Source: Candidatus Nitrosothermus koennekei
GTDB lineage: Archaea; Thermoproteota; Nitrososphaeria; Nitrososphaerales; Nitrosocaldaceae
NCBI GenBank assembly: GCA_013538715.1
Contig: JACAFH010000001.1
Span: forward strand, 1 to 64,000
Length of the DNA stretch: 64,000 nt
Reading direction: 5' to 3'
Below the pieces are notes generated by a model. It saw only the letters and a program-made list of their open reading frames with translations. It made no database searches and was not told the origin of the DNA. The position numbers were made by a program, and so were the translations under genes. This document shows, piece by piece, positions 1 through 8,601 of this stretch. Each line of letters opens with the position of its first letter. Position 1 is the stretch's first letter.

Positions 1-2
1 TG

Positions 3-86
3 GAGACTCCACCAAGGAACCCATACGTAGCAGAGCTATACAAGTTAGCATTAGAAGGTAAGTTATATAGCAGAAGTATACCATAA
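3..86 (+). CDS. C-terminal end of an unidentified protein (partial)
   Basis: An open frame enters from the left edge and stops with TAA at 84-86, giving 27 visible residues ending in a basic, proline-terminated tail (ending RSIP). It is in frame through the whole visible part. Too little is left to name a family. About 65 bp of AT-rich spacer separates it from the next gene on the same strand. Confidence 0.5.
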   Translation, partial: ETPPRNPYVAELYKLALEGKLYSRSIP

Positions 87-151
87 AATTATTATATACT
101 TATTTTTTTATTTGATAGCATTAATAAATAGCTTAGTGGTTTATATTATAT

Positions 152-850
152 ATGAAAGGAGTAATACTTGCAGGAGGTTTAGGAACAAGAATGCAACCTT
201 ATACATTCTTTTTGCCAAAACCGATGTTGCCATTGGCAGATAAGCCACTATTGGAATATATCATATCATGGCTAAAAGAGAATGGTATAGAGGAGATAGT
301 TATATGCATAAGCTATCTAGGTAAAACAATAGAAGATTATTTTAAAGATGGTAATTCATTTGGTGTAAAGATAGAATATGCGAGATCTGATAGACCATTA
401 GGAACTAGTGGACAGTTAAAGAGTGCAGAGAAACATCTAAATGATAGGTTTATTTGCGTATATGGGGATAGTATATATGAGTTTTCTCTTTCAAACATAA
501 TTGAGGAGCATATAAAGAAAAGAGCGTTTATAACTATGACACTTATGCGCTATACAACGAGATTAGAATATGGATTTATAGATGTTAATGGAGATGGAAG
601 AGTTAAAGCATGGCATGAGAAACCTGAGTACCAAGGGTTGATAAATATTGGTTGCTACATTATGGAACCAGAGATATTTAATTATATAGAGAGTAATAAG
701 GCGATTGGCATGGATGAACTATTTAGGAGTTTGCTAAAAGAGAAGTCTATCTATAGTTATATAATAGATAAAGGTTTCATAGATATAGGAAATAAAAAGA
801 CATATAAAGAGGCTTATAGACAATATCTAGCTAGATTAGGGAAGATTTAA
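152..850 (+). CDS. Sugar-phosphate nucleotidyltransferase (NTP transferase)
   Basis: Predicted to transfer NMP from an NTP to a sugar 1-phosphate, making an activated nucleotide sugar in the cytosol. The N-terminus carries the family signature GVILAGGLGTRM (residues 3-14) followed by the FLPKPMLPLADKPLLEY segment, and a metal/substrate region VYGDSIYE near residue 105. At 232 residues it holds only the Rossmann-like catalytic domain; the left-handed beta-helix tail found in GlmU or RmlA-long homologues is missing, so the exact sugar (glucose or mannose) cannot be assigned. It ends 15 bp inside the convergent acetyltransferase gene and lies next to a phosphosugar isomerase, which fits sugar-nucleotide metabolism. 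Confidence 0.85.
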   Translation: MKGVILAGGLGTRMQPYTFFLPKPMLPLADKPLLEYIISWLKENGIEEIVICISYLGKTIEDYFKDGNSFGVKIEYARSDRPLGTSGQLKSAEKHLNDRFICVYGDSIYEFSLSNIIEEHIKKRAFITMTLMRYTTRLEYGFIDVNGDGRVKAWHEKPEYQGLINIGCYIMEPEIFNYIESNKAIGMDELFRSLLKEKSIYSYIIDKGFIDIGNKKTYKEAYRQYLARLGKI

Positions 851-1327
851 TTCGTTACTTCTTGCAATCATTATAACTTCGTCACCTCTAAAAAAGTGTG
901 GTATTATTGCAACTGGTTTGGCGTTTAATACTTTCTTATATAATCTCTGTGCTTCATTAGATGTTCCAGTAGTAACCTTTATTAGCTTAAGGTTAGATCC
1001 TCTACTCTCTAACTCTCTCTTTACATCCTTGAGAGATTCTTTTATTAATCTAGAACCTAATCCTTTACCCTGATACATCTTCTCTATAGCTATCTGTTCA
1101 AGTTCAATCACAGCATCTTTCCTGAACCCACCCAGCTCTATCCATAATATATAACCTCTAACTTCATTATCTTCTATAACATAATATCTATTTGCAGGAT
1201 AACCAATATATTTTAGTCTTATCCATTTCTCTACTTCTTCAACTTTATTCATACCATGGAAAGATTCAAGATATATCTTTACAATCTTCGCTATATCGTC
1301 TTGATTAGCAAGTCTAACATTGTACAT
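836..1327 (-). CDS. GNAT family N-acetyltransferase
   Basis: Predicted cytosolic acetyl-CoA dependent acetyltransferase of 163 residues. The acetyl-CoA binding motif A is visible as YQGKGLGSRLI, matching Q/R-x-x-G-x-G/A, after the beta-4 strand IELEQIAI; the C-terminal strand pattern EAQRLYKKVLNAKPV also fits GNAT. The start ATG (1325-1327) overlaps the end of the upstream isomerase gene by 14 bp, so the two are probably cotranscribed and translationally coupled. The substrate (protein N-terminus, polyamine or small molecule) cannot be read from the sequence. Confidence 0.8.
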   Translation of the reverse strand: MYNVRLANQDDIAKIVKIYLESFHGMNKVEEVEKWIRLKYIGYPANRYYVIEDNEVRGYILWIELGGFRKDAVIELEQIAIEKMYQGKGLGSRLIKESLKDVKRELESRGSNLKLIKVTTGTSNEAQRLYKKVLNAKPVAIIPHFFRGDEVIMIARSNELNLP

Positions 1328-2348
1328 AGTTATATTCTCTCATTCTCTCCTTTAATTTATTTATAGGTTCTATTGATAATGGATCTACTCCTTTGAGTGC
1401 TGCTAGATGTATACTAGCATAATCTAATATGTATATAAAAGATATTATATCACAAAATATATTATTTGAGAATTGTGGAAGACTAAGAACATCATGTCCA
1501 TACTCATTTAATATCTCATTGAAGATTTCAAATCTATTATTTATAGCAGGAGTATCAATACTACTCTTAACTATGATAGCTTTATATTCATGTTTATTAG
1601 ACCATGCTGCTATCTCGTTATGCGATGCCTCTATTATGTCTGCAGTTATAGATAAGATCTTTGCATTCTCATTCAATGAATTTTTGAATCTAATACCTAC
1701 ACTCTTTAATAATGGTGATGTATATGTTACTGGTATATTATTGCCTATATATAGCGCAATAGTTTTTGCTATATTTTTATCATTATTTACACCTATAATC
1801 TTAGAAATATTCTTCATAATGTTAATTGCACTCTTTGCATCATCTCTTAACCATTGCAAAGAATCTATATTAGATATAAGGTTTAATGTTGTGAATAATA
1901 CATCAGGTAATGAGTATCGAGGTGCAAGATGTTGAGTTATCTTTATATGCATCAAATTATTCTTAGTACAAAATCTCTCTAATAAACCACCAGCAGATAC
2001 TCCTATTAGATTTATATTCTTTTTATATGCTTCTTTTGCTATATTTAATGTTTCCTCCGTATTGCCAGATACACTAATGGCTATTATTAAGGCATTGTTA
2101 TCTACAAATTGTGGTATGGAATATCCTTTTATTGTGTAAATAGGTATATCTGAATTATGCATAAGATCTGATATTATATCTGCAGTGGTTCCAGAACCTC
2201 CCATTCCTGCTACTACTAACATTGAAGGTTCTAATTCTTTAATATTAATCTCTCTTTCAAGAGCATTATTTGCTATCTCGGGCCATCTTCTATATACTCT
2301 ATCTATCTGATTCTTGCTAATAATAAATATATTATTAGTGTTATCCAT
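1314..2348 (-). CDS. Bifunctional phosphoglucose/phosphomannose isomerase
   Basis: Interconverts glucose 6-phosphate or mannose 6-phosphate with fructose 6-phosphate. The 344-residue protein has two SIS-type sugar-isomerase halves: an N-terminal GMGGSGTTADI phosphate-binding loop, the SVSGNTEETL loop typical of SIS domains, and a C-terminal part with the NEIAAW motif (here SHNEIAAWS) and a conserved HLAALKGVDP stretch near the end. Length fits the archaeal PGI/PMI family, which replaces classical PGI in many archaea. It is followed by the GNAT gene in the same transcript. Role: gluconeogenesis and mannose-based glycan precursors. Confidence 0.88.
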   Translation of the reverse strand: MDNTNNIFIISKNQIDRVYRRWPEIANNALEREINIKELEPSMLVVAGMGGSGTTADIISDLMHNSDIPIYTIKGYSIPQFVDNNALIIAISVSGNTEETLNIAKEAYKKNINLIGVSAGGLLERFCTKNNLMHIKITQHLAPRYSLPDVLFTTLNLISNIDSLQWLRDDAKSAINIMKNISKIIGVNNDKNIAKTIALYIGNNIPVTYTSPLLKSVGIRFKNSLNENAKILSITADIIEASHNEIAAWSNKHEYKAIIVKSSIDTPAINNRFEIFNEILNEYGHDVLSLPQFSNNIFCDIISFIYILDYASIHLAALKGVDPLSIEPINKLKERMREYNYVQC

Positions 2349-2429
2349 TAATACATATGCAAGATAGTTATAGATAAATATTATCTATATTTCATAATGA
2401 CTTAATATAAGTACATATATTATCTCATC

Positions 2430-3413
2430 ATGGATATAAGCGAATTGATGTGGGTTGAGAAGTATAGACCAAAAAGAATAGACGAGATTGTTAATCAGAA
2501 AGATGTTGTAACGAGTGCAAAGAAGATAGTAGCAGATGCTACAGAGATGCCTCATCTACTCTTTGTTGGACCTGCTGGAGTAGGCAAGACTACATTAGCT
2601 TTGTGTTTAGCAAGAGAGTTACTTGGAGAGAATTGGCGAGATAATACACTTGAGCTAAACGCTTCTGATGAACGTGGTATAAATATGATTAGAGAAAAAG
2701 TAAAGATGTTTGCTAGGTTTACGAGTGTGCAGAATGTGCCATTTAAGATAATAATACTAGATGAGTCAGATGAGATGACAAATGATGCTCAAACAGCATT
2801 AAGAAGGATTATGGAAGATACTTCTAGAACAACTAGATTTATACTAATATGTAATTATCTTTCAAAGATTATAGAACCTATACAAAGCAGATGTGTAATC
2901 TTTAGATTTAAACCATTAGAGAAGAATGATATTATATCTCATCTAGAGAAGATATGTAAAAAAGAAGATATAAAATATGATAATAAAGCACTCGAAGAGA
3001 TATACGAATTTACTGAAGGGGATCTTAGGCATTCTATTAATATATTACAAGCAGCAGCAACATTAGGTTATGTGAATACATCTAATGTTAAGAGTATAAT
3101 AGGTGTATCAGATAAGAAAAAGGTTAAAGAGGTTTTATTACTAGCATTATCTGGTAAATTTACTGATGCAAGAAATAAATTGATAGAGTTAGTAAGGGTC
3201 TATGGCTTATCTGAAAGCGATTTTCTTAAACTTGCTAATGAAGAACTACAAAGTATTCATGAGCCTAAATTAATTGAAAGATTAGCAGAATATGATTATA
3301 GACTAGCAGTCGGTGCACATGCAGATATTCAACTTGCAGCATTTTTAGCAGAAATTGCAAAGATAGGTAAGGATATTAACTTCGATATCTCTAAATATAG
3401 CAAAGATGGATGA
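2430..3413 (+). CDS. rfcS: Replication factor C small subunit (clamp loader)
   Basis: AAA+ subunit of the clamp loader that places PCNA on primed DNA. The 327-residue protein has WVEKYRP near residue 8, the Walker A loop GPAGVGKTT, Walker B ILDESD (the usual DEAD is DESD here), sensor 1 CNYLSK and the SRC arginine-finger motif (QSRC). The C-terminal collar domain follows from about residue 235. Length is normal for archaeal RfcS. The large subunit is not in the window. It is followed after 6 bp by a small Lrp-type domain protein, probably in one transcript. Confidence 0.95.
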   Translation: MDISELMWVEKYRPKRIDEIVNQKDVVTSAKKIVADATEMPHLLFVGPAGVGKTTLALCLARELLGENWRDNTLELNASDERGINMIREKVKMFARFTSVQNVPFKIIILDESDEMTNDAQTALRRIMEDTSRTTRFILICNYLSKIIEPIQSRCVIFRFKPLEKNDIISHLEKICKKEDIKYDNKALEEIYEFTEGDLRHSINILQAAATLGYVNTSNVKSIIGVSDKKKVKEVLLLALSGKFTDARNKLIELVRVYGLSESDFLKLANEELQSIHEPKLIERLAEYDYRLAVGAHADIQLAAFLAEIAKIGKDINFDISKYSKDG

Positions 3414-3419
3414 AGTAGT

Positions 3420-3665
3420 ATGCCAATAGCATATGTTTTGATAAACTGCGATCTAGGACATGAAGAAGAGATAATTAACGAACTAGCAAAGATACCAGAA
3501 ATAAAAGAGGTTAGAGGAGTCTATGGAGTGTACGATATATTTGTTAAAGTAGCTGCTGATGACGCAGCAAAAGTAAGAGAAGTTGTAACAAATAAGATAC
3601 GAAGGATGGAAAGAGTAAGAGCAACCAATACATTAATGGCTATTGAAGGTCAAGGAGGAAGGTAA
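3420..3665 (+). CDS. Stand-alone Lrp/AsnC ligand-binding (RAM) domain protein
   Basis: An 81-residue protein consisting only of the alpha-beta RAM domain of Lrp/AsnC regulators, without the helix-turn-helix. The pattern AYVLINCDLGHEEEI, then VRGVYGVYDIFVKV and a final TNTLMAIEG strand match the fold. Such proteins bind amino acids and form oligomeric rings; without DNA-binding they may modulate full-length Lrp proteins such as the one at 14468-14941 (inference). It starts 6 bp after rfcS and its last 16 bp overlap the convergent phosphate permease gene. Confidence 0.85.
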   Translation: MPIAYVLINCDLGHEEEIINELAKIPEIKEVRGVYGVYDIFVKVAADDAAKVREVVTNKIRRMERVRATNTLMAIEGQGGR

Positions 3666-4510
3666 TAAGCTATTAAGAGACTAGTAATAGTAGATAGGAT
3701 CGATGATGTAACTAGCATTAAGAGTTTACTTTTATTATATATACGAGGTCTCTTATGAAGATTGTTAACAATCAATCCTGCTAAGACCATCTGTGTTAAT
3801 GATATTGGTATTGAGAATTGTGTAAAAAGCCATAATAATGATGAACTTGCTATAAACGTGCTAAGTATCGTTAATCTACTCTGGCCTACTATATCTTCAC
3901 TAATTACAAACGCTACCTTCTTATTTATCATACCAATAATTGCCATAAATGGTAGGATGAATGATAATGAATCTATTGATAATAATGCTATGTTATTTGC
4001 TGATAATGCATATGCCATGTAGAATGTAGTTACTAGAGTAGCAATACTATAGAATTTATTTAGAGAAAGTAACGATATATTATTTACCATTCTTTTAAGT
4101 ATTTCATAGAGTATAATAGAAGACAAGATCGTAACTAATGGTGCTATGATCCATGCAATAAGTATTGATGCAAGTATAGTAAGATCTATCTCTGCATTAA
4201 TCGCTAATGCCTTTCCTATATGTGCTGCTATTAGAAGATTAACCATACTGACTGGCATGCCTATAATTGTAAATATTGTTAATAATATACTAGTTACGAC
4301 TAATTGTATCTCTATATCAATCTTGCTTATACTTTCTAAAGTGTTAGCAATTTTCTCTCCTTCTATTACAAAACCAATTATAAATCCTATTATAATTATG
4401 ATGATAGAATTTCTATATGACATTCCACCAGCTACTAAAGTTCCACTTAGTAATCCTGCATTATTCATTCCTAATATGAATGCTAGATAGAGGGAGAGTA
4501 ACTCTATCAA
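3650..4510 (-). CDS. PiT-family inorganic phosphate permease
   Basis: Integral membrane protein of 286 residues with about eight to nine hydrophobic helices. The N-terminal motif region (FILGMNNAG) aligns with the GANDAANA signature of PiT permeases but is degenerate (GMNNAG), and the repeat copy in the second half (residues 160-175) is weaker still. It is shorter than bacterial PitA (about 500 residues) and near the short archaeal forms. Its ATG overlaps the stop of the upstream DUF47/PhoU-like gene by 4 bp (ATGA), the usual arrangement of a DUF47-PiT phosphate uptake operon. Given the weak motif, substrate assignment rests largely on this neighbour. Confidence 0.75.
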   Translation of the reverse strand: MIELLSLYLAFILGMNNAGLLSGTLVAGGMSYRNSIIIIIIGFIIGFVIEGEKIANTLESISKIDIEIQLVVTSILLTIFTIIGMPVSMVNLLIAAHIGKALAINAEIDLTILASILIAWIIAPLVTILSSIILYEILKRMVNNISLLSLNKFYSIATLVTTFYMAYALSANNIALLSIDSLSFILPFMAIIGMINKKVAFVISEDIVGQSRLTILSTFIASSSLLWLFTQFSIPISLTQMVLAGLIVNNLHKRPRIYNKSKLLMLVTSSILSTITSLLIAYYLPP

Positions 4511-5154
4511 GAATATCCCTTTGCTAACATTATCTGTATGATATCACTAGCATCTTCACTATTATCTGCGATGGCATCTATTAAATATATGAACTCTTTA
4601 AATTGTAGAAGAGTTAATATATCATACATGCTTGAATTATTATATAACTCTTTAAGTACTGTAAGTTTTAATCGATCACTCTCTTCCTCTAATCCTTCTA
4701 TAACCCTTATCTGATTGATTATAGCATCTCTCTTCTTATCCAATATCTTAATAAGAGTATACAATTCTTTTGCTGCATTGATGCTAATCTCTATGTAAGA
4801 TATTAGATTGTAATTTACGAACGCTTTAATATAACTGAGCTGTATATCTCTAACTATAAGAACATTAACTGCTTCTTTTGCTACATCTGCTATATTATCA
4901 GCAAGCTCCATAAACCTTATTATATCTTCTCTTAGATAACCAAAGATAGAACCTTTACATATCTTCTCAACATTTCTTCTATGGATAGCATCTGAATTCT
5001 TCTCATATTCATTAACTAATCTACTAAATTCTATCGCTTTTAATATCTCAGTCTCTTTAATACTTTTAATCATCTCTTGTAAGTATCTTAGAGTTTCTAG
5101 CACTTGTTCCATATGTTCCTCTAAGAGTTTCTGCATATTATCTCGGAATAGCAT
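4507..5154 (-). CDS. DUF47 / PhoU-like phosphate transport accessory protein
   Basis: All-helical cytosolic protein of 215 residues with the DUF47 pattern: a central stretch around EDIIRFMELADNIADVAKEA and a C-terminal EFIYLIDAIADNSEDASDII, the two E-x-x-D-x-x-x-D/A-N-type metal-binding repeats typical of PhoU-like proteins. DUF47 proteins are encoded beside PiT permeases and are thought to regulate them. Here the gene overlaps the permease start by 4 bp. The first codon at 5154 is preceded by an AT-rich region shared with the divergent gene at 5206. Confidence 0.85.
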   Translation of the reverse strand: MLFRDNMQKLLEEHMEQVLETLRYLQEMIKSIKETEILKAIEFSRLVNEYEKNSDAIHRRNVEKICKGSIFGYLREDIIRFMELADNIADVAKEAVNVLIVRDIQLSYIKAFVNYNLISYIEISINAAKELYTLIKILDKKRDAIINQIRVIEGLEEESDRLKLTVLKELYNNSSMYDILTLLQFKEFIYLIDAIADNSEDASDIIQIMLAKGYS

Positions 5155-5205
5155 AAGTATATTGTGAAGTAAGAGTTAATAAATCAAATCTAATTTATAT
5201 ATGTC

Positions 5206-5436
5206 ATGATACCTAAACATTGTAGCATTATAAACAATAAGAGGAATTGTCTAAATGTGCCATCATATATAGTATCTGTTAAAGTAGATAATGAAGATTA
5301 CATGATTGGTGTAGTATGCTCAATCCATAAAGATATTATGGAGAAATTACTTAAAGTAAAGTATGTATCAGTAGATTTCGAGCCATTACATTATATAGCT
5401 ACTAAATGCGCACTTGAATCTATGAATAAAGTATAG
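5206..5436 (+). CDS. Small conserved-looking hypothetical protein (76 aa)
   Basis: I do not recognise a family. The 76-residue product has no membrane segment or signal peptide, mixed alpha-beta character and four cysteines (about 6, 15, 38 and 68), which do not form a clear CxxC pair. It is divergent from the DUF47 gene with a 51 bp intergenic region containing an AT-rich TATA-like stretch. Length, codon use and placement make it a probable real gene, not a shadow. Confidence 0.5.
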   Translation: MIPKHCSIINNKRNCLNVPSYIVSVKVDNEDYMIGVVCSIHKDIMEKLLKVKYVSVDFEPLHYIATKCALESMNKV

Positions 5437-5789
5437 TTACAATATACAAACAAGATACATCAATATATTGTTAAATATTCGGTAATATTTACATTATAGC
5501 GATTTGTAAAACTTAATATTCTTTATAGCTCGGATTGTAAGATTGTAAAAAGATCCAAAAATAACAAAAATCAAATTCTAAATAATCATAATTAAATGTG
5601 TTGATTTGAGAAATTATTATAATTAAACAATTCTTATTATATATTGTTTATTACTTATCTAGGATAAGCTCAATCTAAATCTCATATAATAATTATTTGT
5701 GTGACAATCGTATGTGAATATTTTAGATTTTATATGATCTCGCATCAATACAATCATCTTAATTCTATTGTGTTAATATTAACATAATC
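5437..5789. other. AT-rich intergenic region, no gene seen
   Basis: About 350 bp of very AT-rich DNA between the small hypothetical gene and the convergent nadX gene. All frames are broken by stops. I see no tRNA, repeat or convincing hairpin; it probably holds the termination signals of both genes. Confidence 0.5.
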
Positions 5790-6596
5790 TTATGTTCCAA
5801 TCTTTATCCTATCATCACATATACTTCTTAAACATTCTATTGCAGATAATATTGCTAAATAACTTGTCTTTGGGTTAGCTGGACTAGGAATATTATCGAC
5901 CCTAAACATAAATTCACCAAATTTGCCTTTTACAAATATTTCATGCCTATTTGTATGTATATTAGGATCTGCTATTATCTTTACTTTAGTATTAGAAGCG
6001 CCTACTCCTACTAAACTTAATGTAGCAGCGACGTTTATATTAGCAGGAAAATACCTAACAGCCTCTTTAGCATATCCTTCATATATGAGTTTAGGTTTAT
6101 TTATTGTCAGATCTAGATTATTCATCTTAACATATAAAGCATCTTTTAATGCATTAGGGTGCTTTGTTGAGATTATTTCTATCTCATCTATTAGAGCTTT
6201 AACACTCTTTATAGCATCTATACCAGCAATAGCTCCCGTAGGAAGGTATAATCTTGTATTATATTTTAGAGTAGTCTCATAAATCTTATTGAATAATTTC
6301 TCATCCAATAATGCTCCAATACTCATTGCCATTAAATCATACTTCTCAAGTATCTTTATAGCATATTCTCTTAAAGCATCTTGAGACGCCGCTTCTATGA
6401 CGAGATCTATCTCATTTATATCATCCACACTCTTTATCATTTTAGGTTTAGAGTTTAGCAAAGTATACAGATGATTCATAGTATTATAATTTAGATCAAA
6501 TATTATTGTTAGTTTTGCATCAATCTTTGCACTATCTATAAACTTTGCAATTTCGCATCCTATAGCACCACAACCAATTAGAGCAATCCTCTTCAT
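5790..6596 (-). CDS. nadX: L-aspartate dehydrogenase
   Basis: Oxidises L-aspartate to iminoaspartate with NAD(P)+, the first step of NAD synthesis in organisms that lack aspartate oxidase. The 268-residue protein begins with the Rossmann motif IALIGCGAIGCEIA, has an EAAS-type substrate loop near residue 72, a long middle part typical of NadX (SIGAL, then TGAIAGIDA) and ends with the FRVDNIPSPANPKTSYLAILSAI stretch diagnostic of the family, with the P-x-N-P-K-T-S core. Another NAD pathway gene, nadE, lies at 44.2 kb. It stands alone; its upstream side faces the transposase remnant. Confidence 0.9.
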   Translation of the reverse strand: MKRIALIGCGAIGCEIAKFIDSAKIDAKLTIIFDLNYNTMNHLYTLLNSKPKMIKSVDDINEIDLVIEAASQDALREYAIKILEKYDLMAMSIGALLDEKLFNKIYETTLKYNTRLYLPTGAIAGIDAIKSVKALIDEIEIISTKHPNALKDALYVKMNNLDLTINKPKLIYEGYAKEAVRYFPANINVAATLSLVGVGASNTKVKIIADPNIHTNRHEIFVKGKFGEFMFRVDNIPSPANPKTSYLAILSAIECLRSICDDRIKIGT

Positions 6597-6751
6597 AATA
6601 ATTGTAATTAGTATTTACTATTTATATGAGTTTAGTGATAATGGGCTTTGGCACAAAATAATTCGAGTGTATTATCTATTGGATAGCAAGATTGATCTAG
6701 CATTTCAAACTGTACCTAAGAGGAGAATGGAGTGATTATGAAAGGGTTAAA

Positions 6752-7552
6752 TTGAGTGAATATGATGGAATGCTTAGTATAGCAGCAAAGATTGTATATA
6801 GTCTCCATGGAAGCATCATAAAGCATTGGAAACCAAATGATGATCCAAGAGCATTGTTATTATGTATGTTGCTCAAGATATGGCTAAAGAAGAGCTATAG
6901 GGATACTGTATCATTCATACATGGAAGTAAAGATCTATGGAATATCATAGGTCTTAAGAAGGCATAAGAGGATTATCTTCAGAGAGATATGAAGATGCTT
7001 GATAGAGACTATCTGGAGAGATTGAACAAGAAGATTGTAAATCATCATAAAAAGTAAGAGTATAGGAGCTATAGATAGCACTGCAGACGGATATACAAGA
7101 TGGAATGATGTGATATGAACACTAGATTTTTCTAAAACTACATCTTCTGGTAGATGTTAGATAATTGCTAATACTATCATTCATAATAACAGGTAATATA
7201 GCAGATGTAAGTATCATACTTTATGAAGCATATACTCCCTAGCATCTGTATGTGATGATAAAGTATACCTTTCCAAAAATGTAGTAAAGCATGAGTATCT
7301 CCATACATACCAGAGTAATACCAAAAGATGGAGCAGAGGGAGCAAGGCCTGGAGGGAGATGGTATTCTTGTATAAGAACAAGGAACTACTACTATCAATA
7401 TAGAGTAATTTAGCTTATTATATCAGCAGTAAAGAGAAGATTTGATCATTGAAGTGTCAAGAAGGAGAAGTAATCGGGAGAAGAAATTGATGCTGAAGTT
7501 GATAACATACAATCTGCCAATAGTAGATAGGATGTCTATCAAAGCATATTAA
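6752..7552 (+). pseudogene. Decayed IS5-like transposase
   Basis: Only the first part (6752-6967, 71 residues, with DDPRALLLCMLLKIW and SYRDTV) is open. Further pieces of the same transposase appear in shifting frames: an AIDST box around 7060 (first catalytic Asp of the DDE triad), a LHLLVDVR...IITGNIADVS segment around 7133-7210 and a C-terminal KKLMLKLITYNL segment ending at a stop at 7550-7552. Order and spacing match IS5/IS1182-type DDE transposases. Several stops and frameshifts separate the pieces, so it is inactive. I could not find terminal inverted repeats by eye, so element ends are uncertain; the true 5' end may lie near 6650. Confidence 0.75.
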
Positions 7553-7682
7553 TGAAGTCGTGATAATGACAAGATTTAATATATAGAATAAATTAATTTA
7601 TATCATAAAATATTGTATTAAATAGACGATGTAATACAATGTATTATATATAATTTAAATATAATAAAAGAATAAAGGTGTT

Positions 7683-8012
7683 ATGAGCTTAAACACAAAG
7701 ATCGAAAACGAGGATATATTAATGATATTAACTAATCCTCAAAATAGAGATATATTGATTTATCTCATAGCTAAGCCTCGTTCAATAAGTGAAATAGGTA
7801 AGAAGTTTATGATACCAAAGAGCACAGTCTATAGAAGAATCATGGAATTAAGAAATGCAGGATTGGTTAATGTTGTAAGTTCAATCATAAATGTAAGAGG
7901 AAGGAGAACTTATCTGTATATGAGTAGAATAAATAAGATTAACATCTCATTAAGTAATGATGGTTTAGATATAAACATAGAGAGGAACAATCTTAAATAT
8001 AATACAATCTAA
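7683..8012 (+). CDS. ArsR-like winged-helix transcriptional regulator
   Basis: A 109-residue DNA-binding protein. Residues 16-75 form an ArsR/HTH_20 winged helix: NPQNRDILIYLIAKPRSISEIG, a recognition helix PKSTVYRRIMELRNAGLV and a short wing with GRRTYLY. No cysteine metal site is visible, so it is not a classical metal sensor. The ATG follows an AAGGTG ribosome-binding-like sequence (7675-7680). The gene is flanked by AT-rich spacers; its target is unknown. Confidence 0.8.
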   Translation: MSLNTKIENEDILMILTNPQNRDILIYLIAKPRSISEIGKKFMIPKSTVYRRIMELRNAGLVNVVSSIINVRGRRTYLYMSRINKINISLSNDGLDINIERNNLKYNTI

Positions 8013-8207
8013 TATTATATCATATACAATAAAATAATAATTATATACAATATATTATTATATTTTTATTATATATTATCTTATTATTAAGGATTAAATA
8101 ATATATTATGTAAGTATATATAATATGAATTAGTAATTATTTTTATAGTCTCATTATAATAGAAAGATTAATATAATATAATATAATAATATATATTGTG
8201 ACATAAT

Positions 8208-8549
8208 ATGAAGCACACAAATAATATATTTGTCGAAGATATTAGAGCAAAAGGAAACGATATCATAGACATAATAAATAAGATAAAAAGAAGACCATCC
8301 TACGTCCAGAATTATTGTATATTATATGCTATAAACGCAGAGCCGAATATGAAACTCTATCAGATAGCGAGGATAGTAGAATTAGATTATTATCAATCAA
8401 TGAAGAGGGTAGAAGAGCTATCAAAAAATGGATTTATAACAGTGAATGATGGTCGAATATCCATAACTGATAAAGGAATAGAATTAATGAATGTATTAAA
8501 CAGGCTAATAGTCCTTATGCATGCTGCAAACGAACAACGTATAGATTAA
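8208..8549 (+). CDS. Winged-helix DNA-binding protein
   Basis: A 113-residue protein with a winged helix in the second half: NYCILYAINAEPNMKLYQIARIVELDYYQSM (helices 1-2), KRVEELSKNGFITVNDGRISITDKG (recognition helix and wing), then a C-terminal helix ending near an acidic tail. This resembles the PadR/MarR-like small regulators common in Thaumarchaeota. It ends 52 bp before the tandem SDR gene on the same strand, so it could regulate or be cotranscribed with it (inference). Confidence 0.7.
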   Translation: MKHTNNIFVEDIRAKGNDIIDIINKIKRRPSYVQNYCILYAINAEPNMKLYQIARIVELDYYQSMKRVEELSKNGFITVNDGRISITDKGIELMNVLNRLIVLMHAANEQRID

Positions 8550-8601
8550 AACCCTTAATTTTTTGTTAACATTTATTAATACTGACATATTCTTTTCTGA
8601 T

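Noticed and set aside
1429-1935. 168-codon plus-strand ORF inside the phosphosugar isomerase
   Set aside because: Antisense shadow of a gene with clear SIS-domain motifs; hydrophobic runs are a by-product of the opposite strand.
8563-8601. Longer start of the tandem SDR protein at 8563
   Set aside because: The 13 extra residues precede the first Rossmann strand and lie in AT-rich spacer; ATG 8602 sits directly before it.
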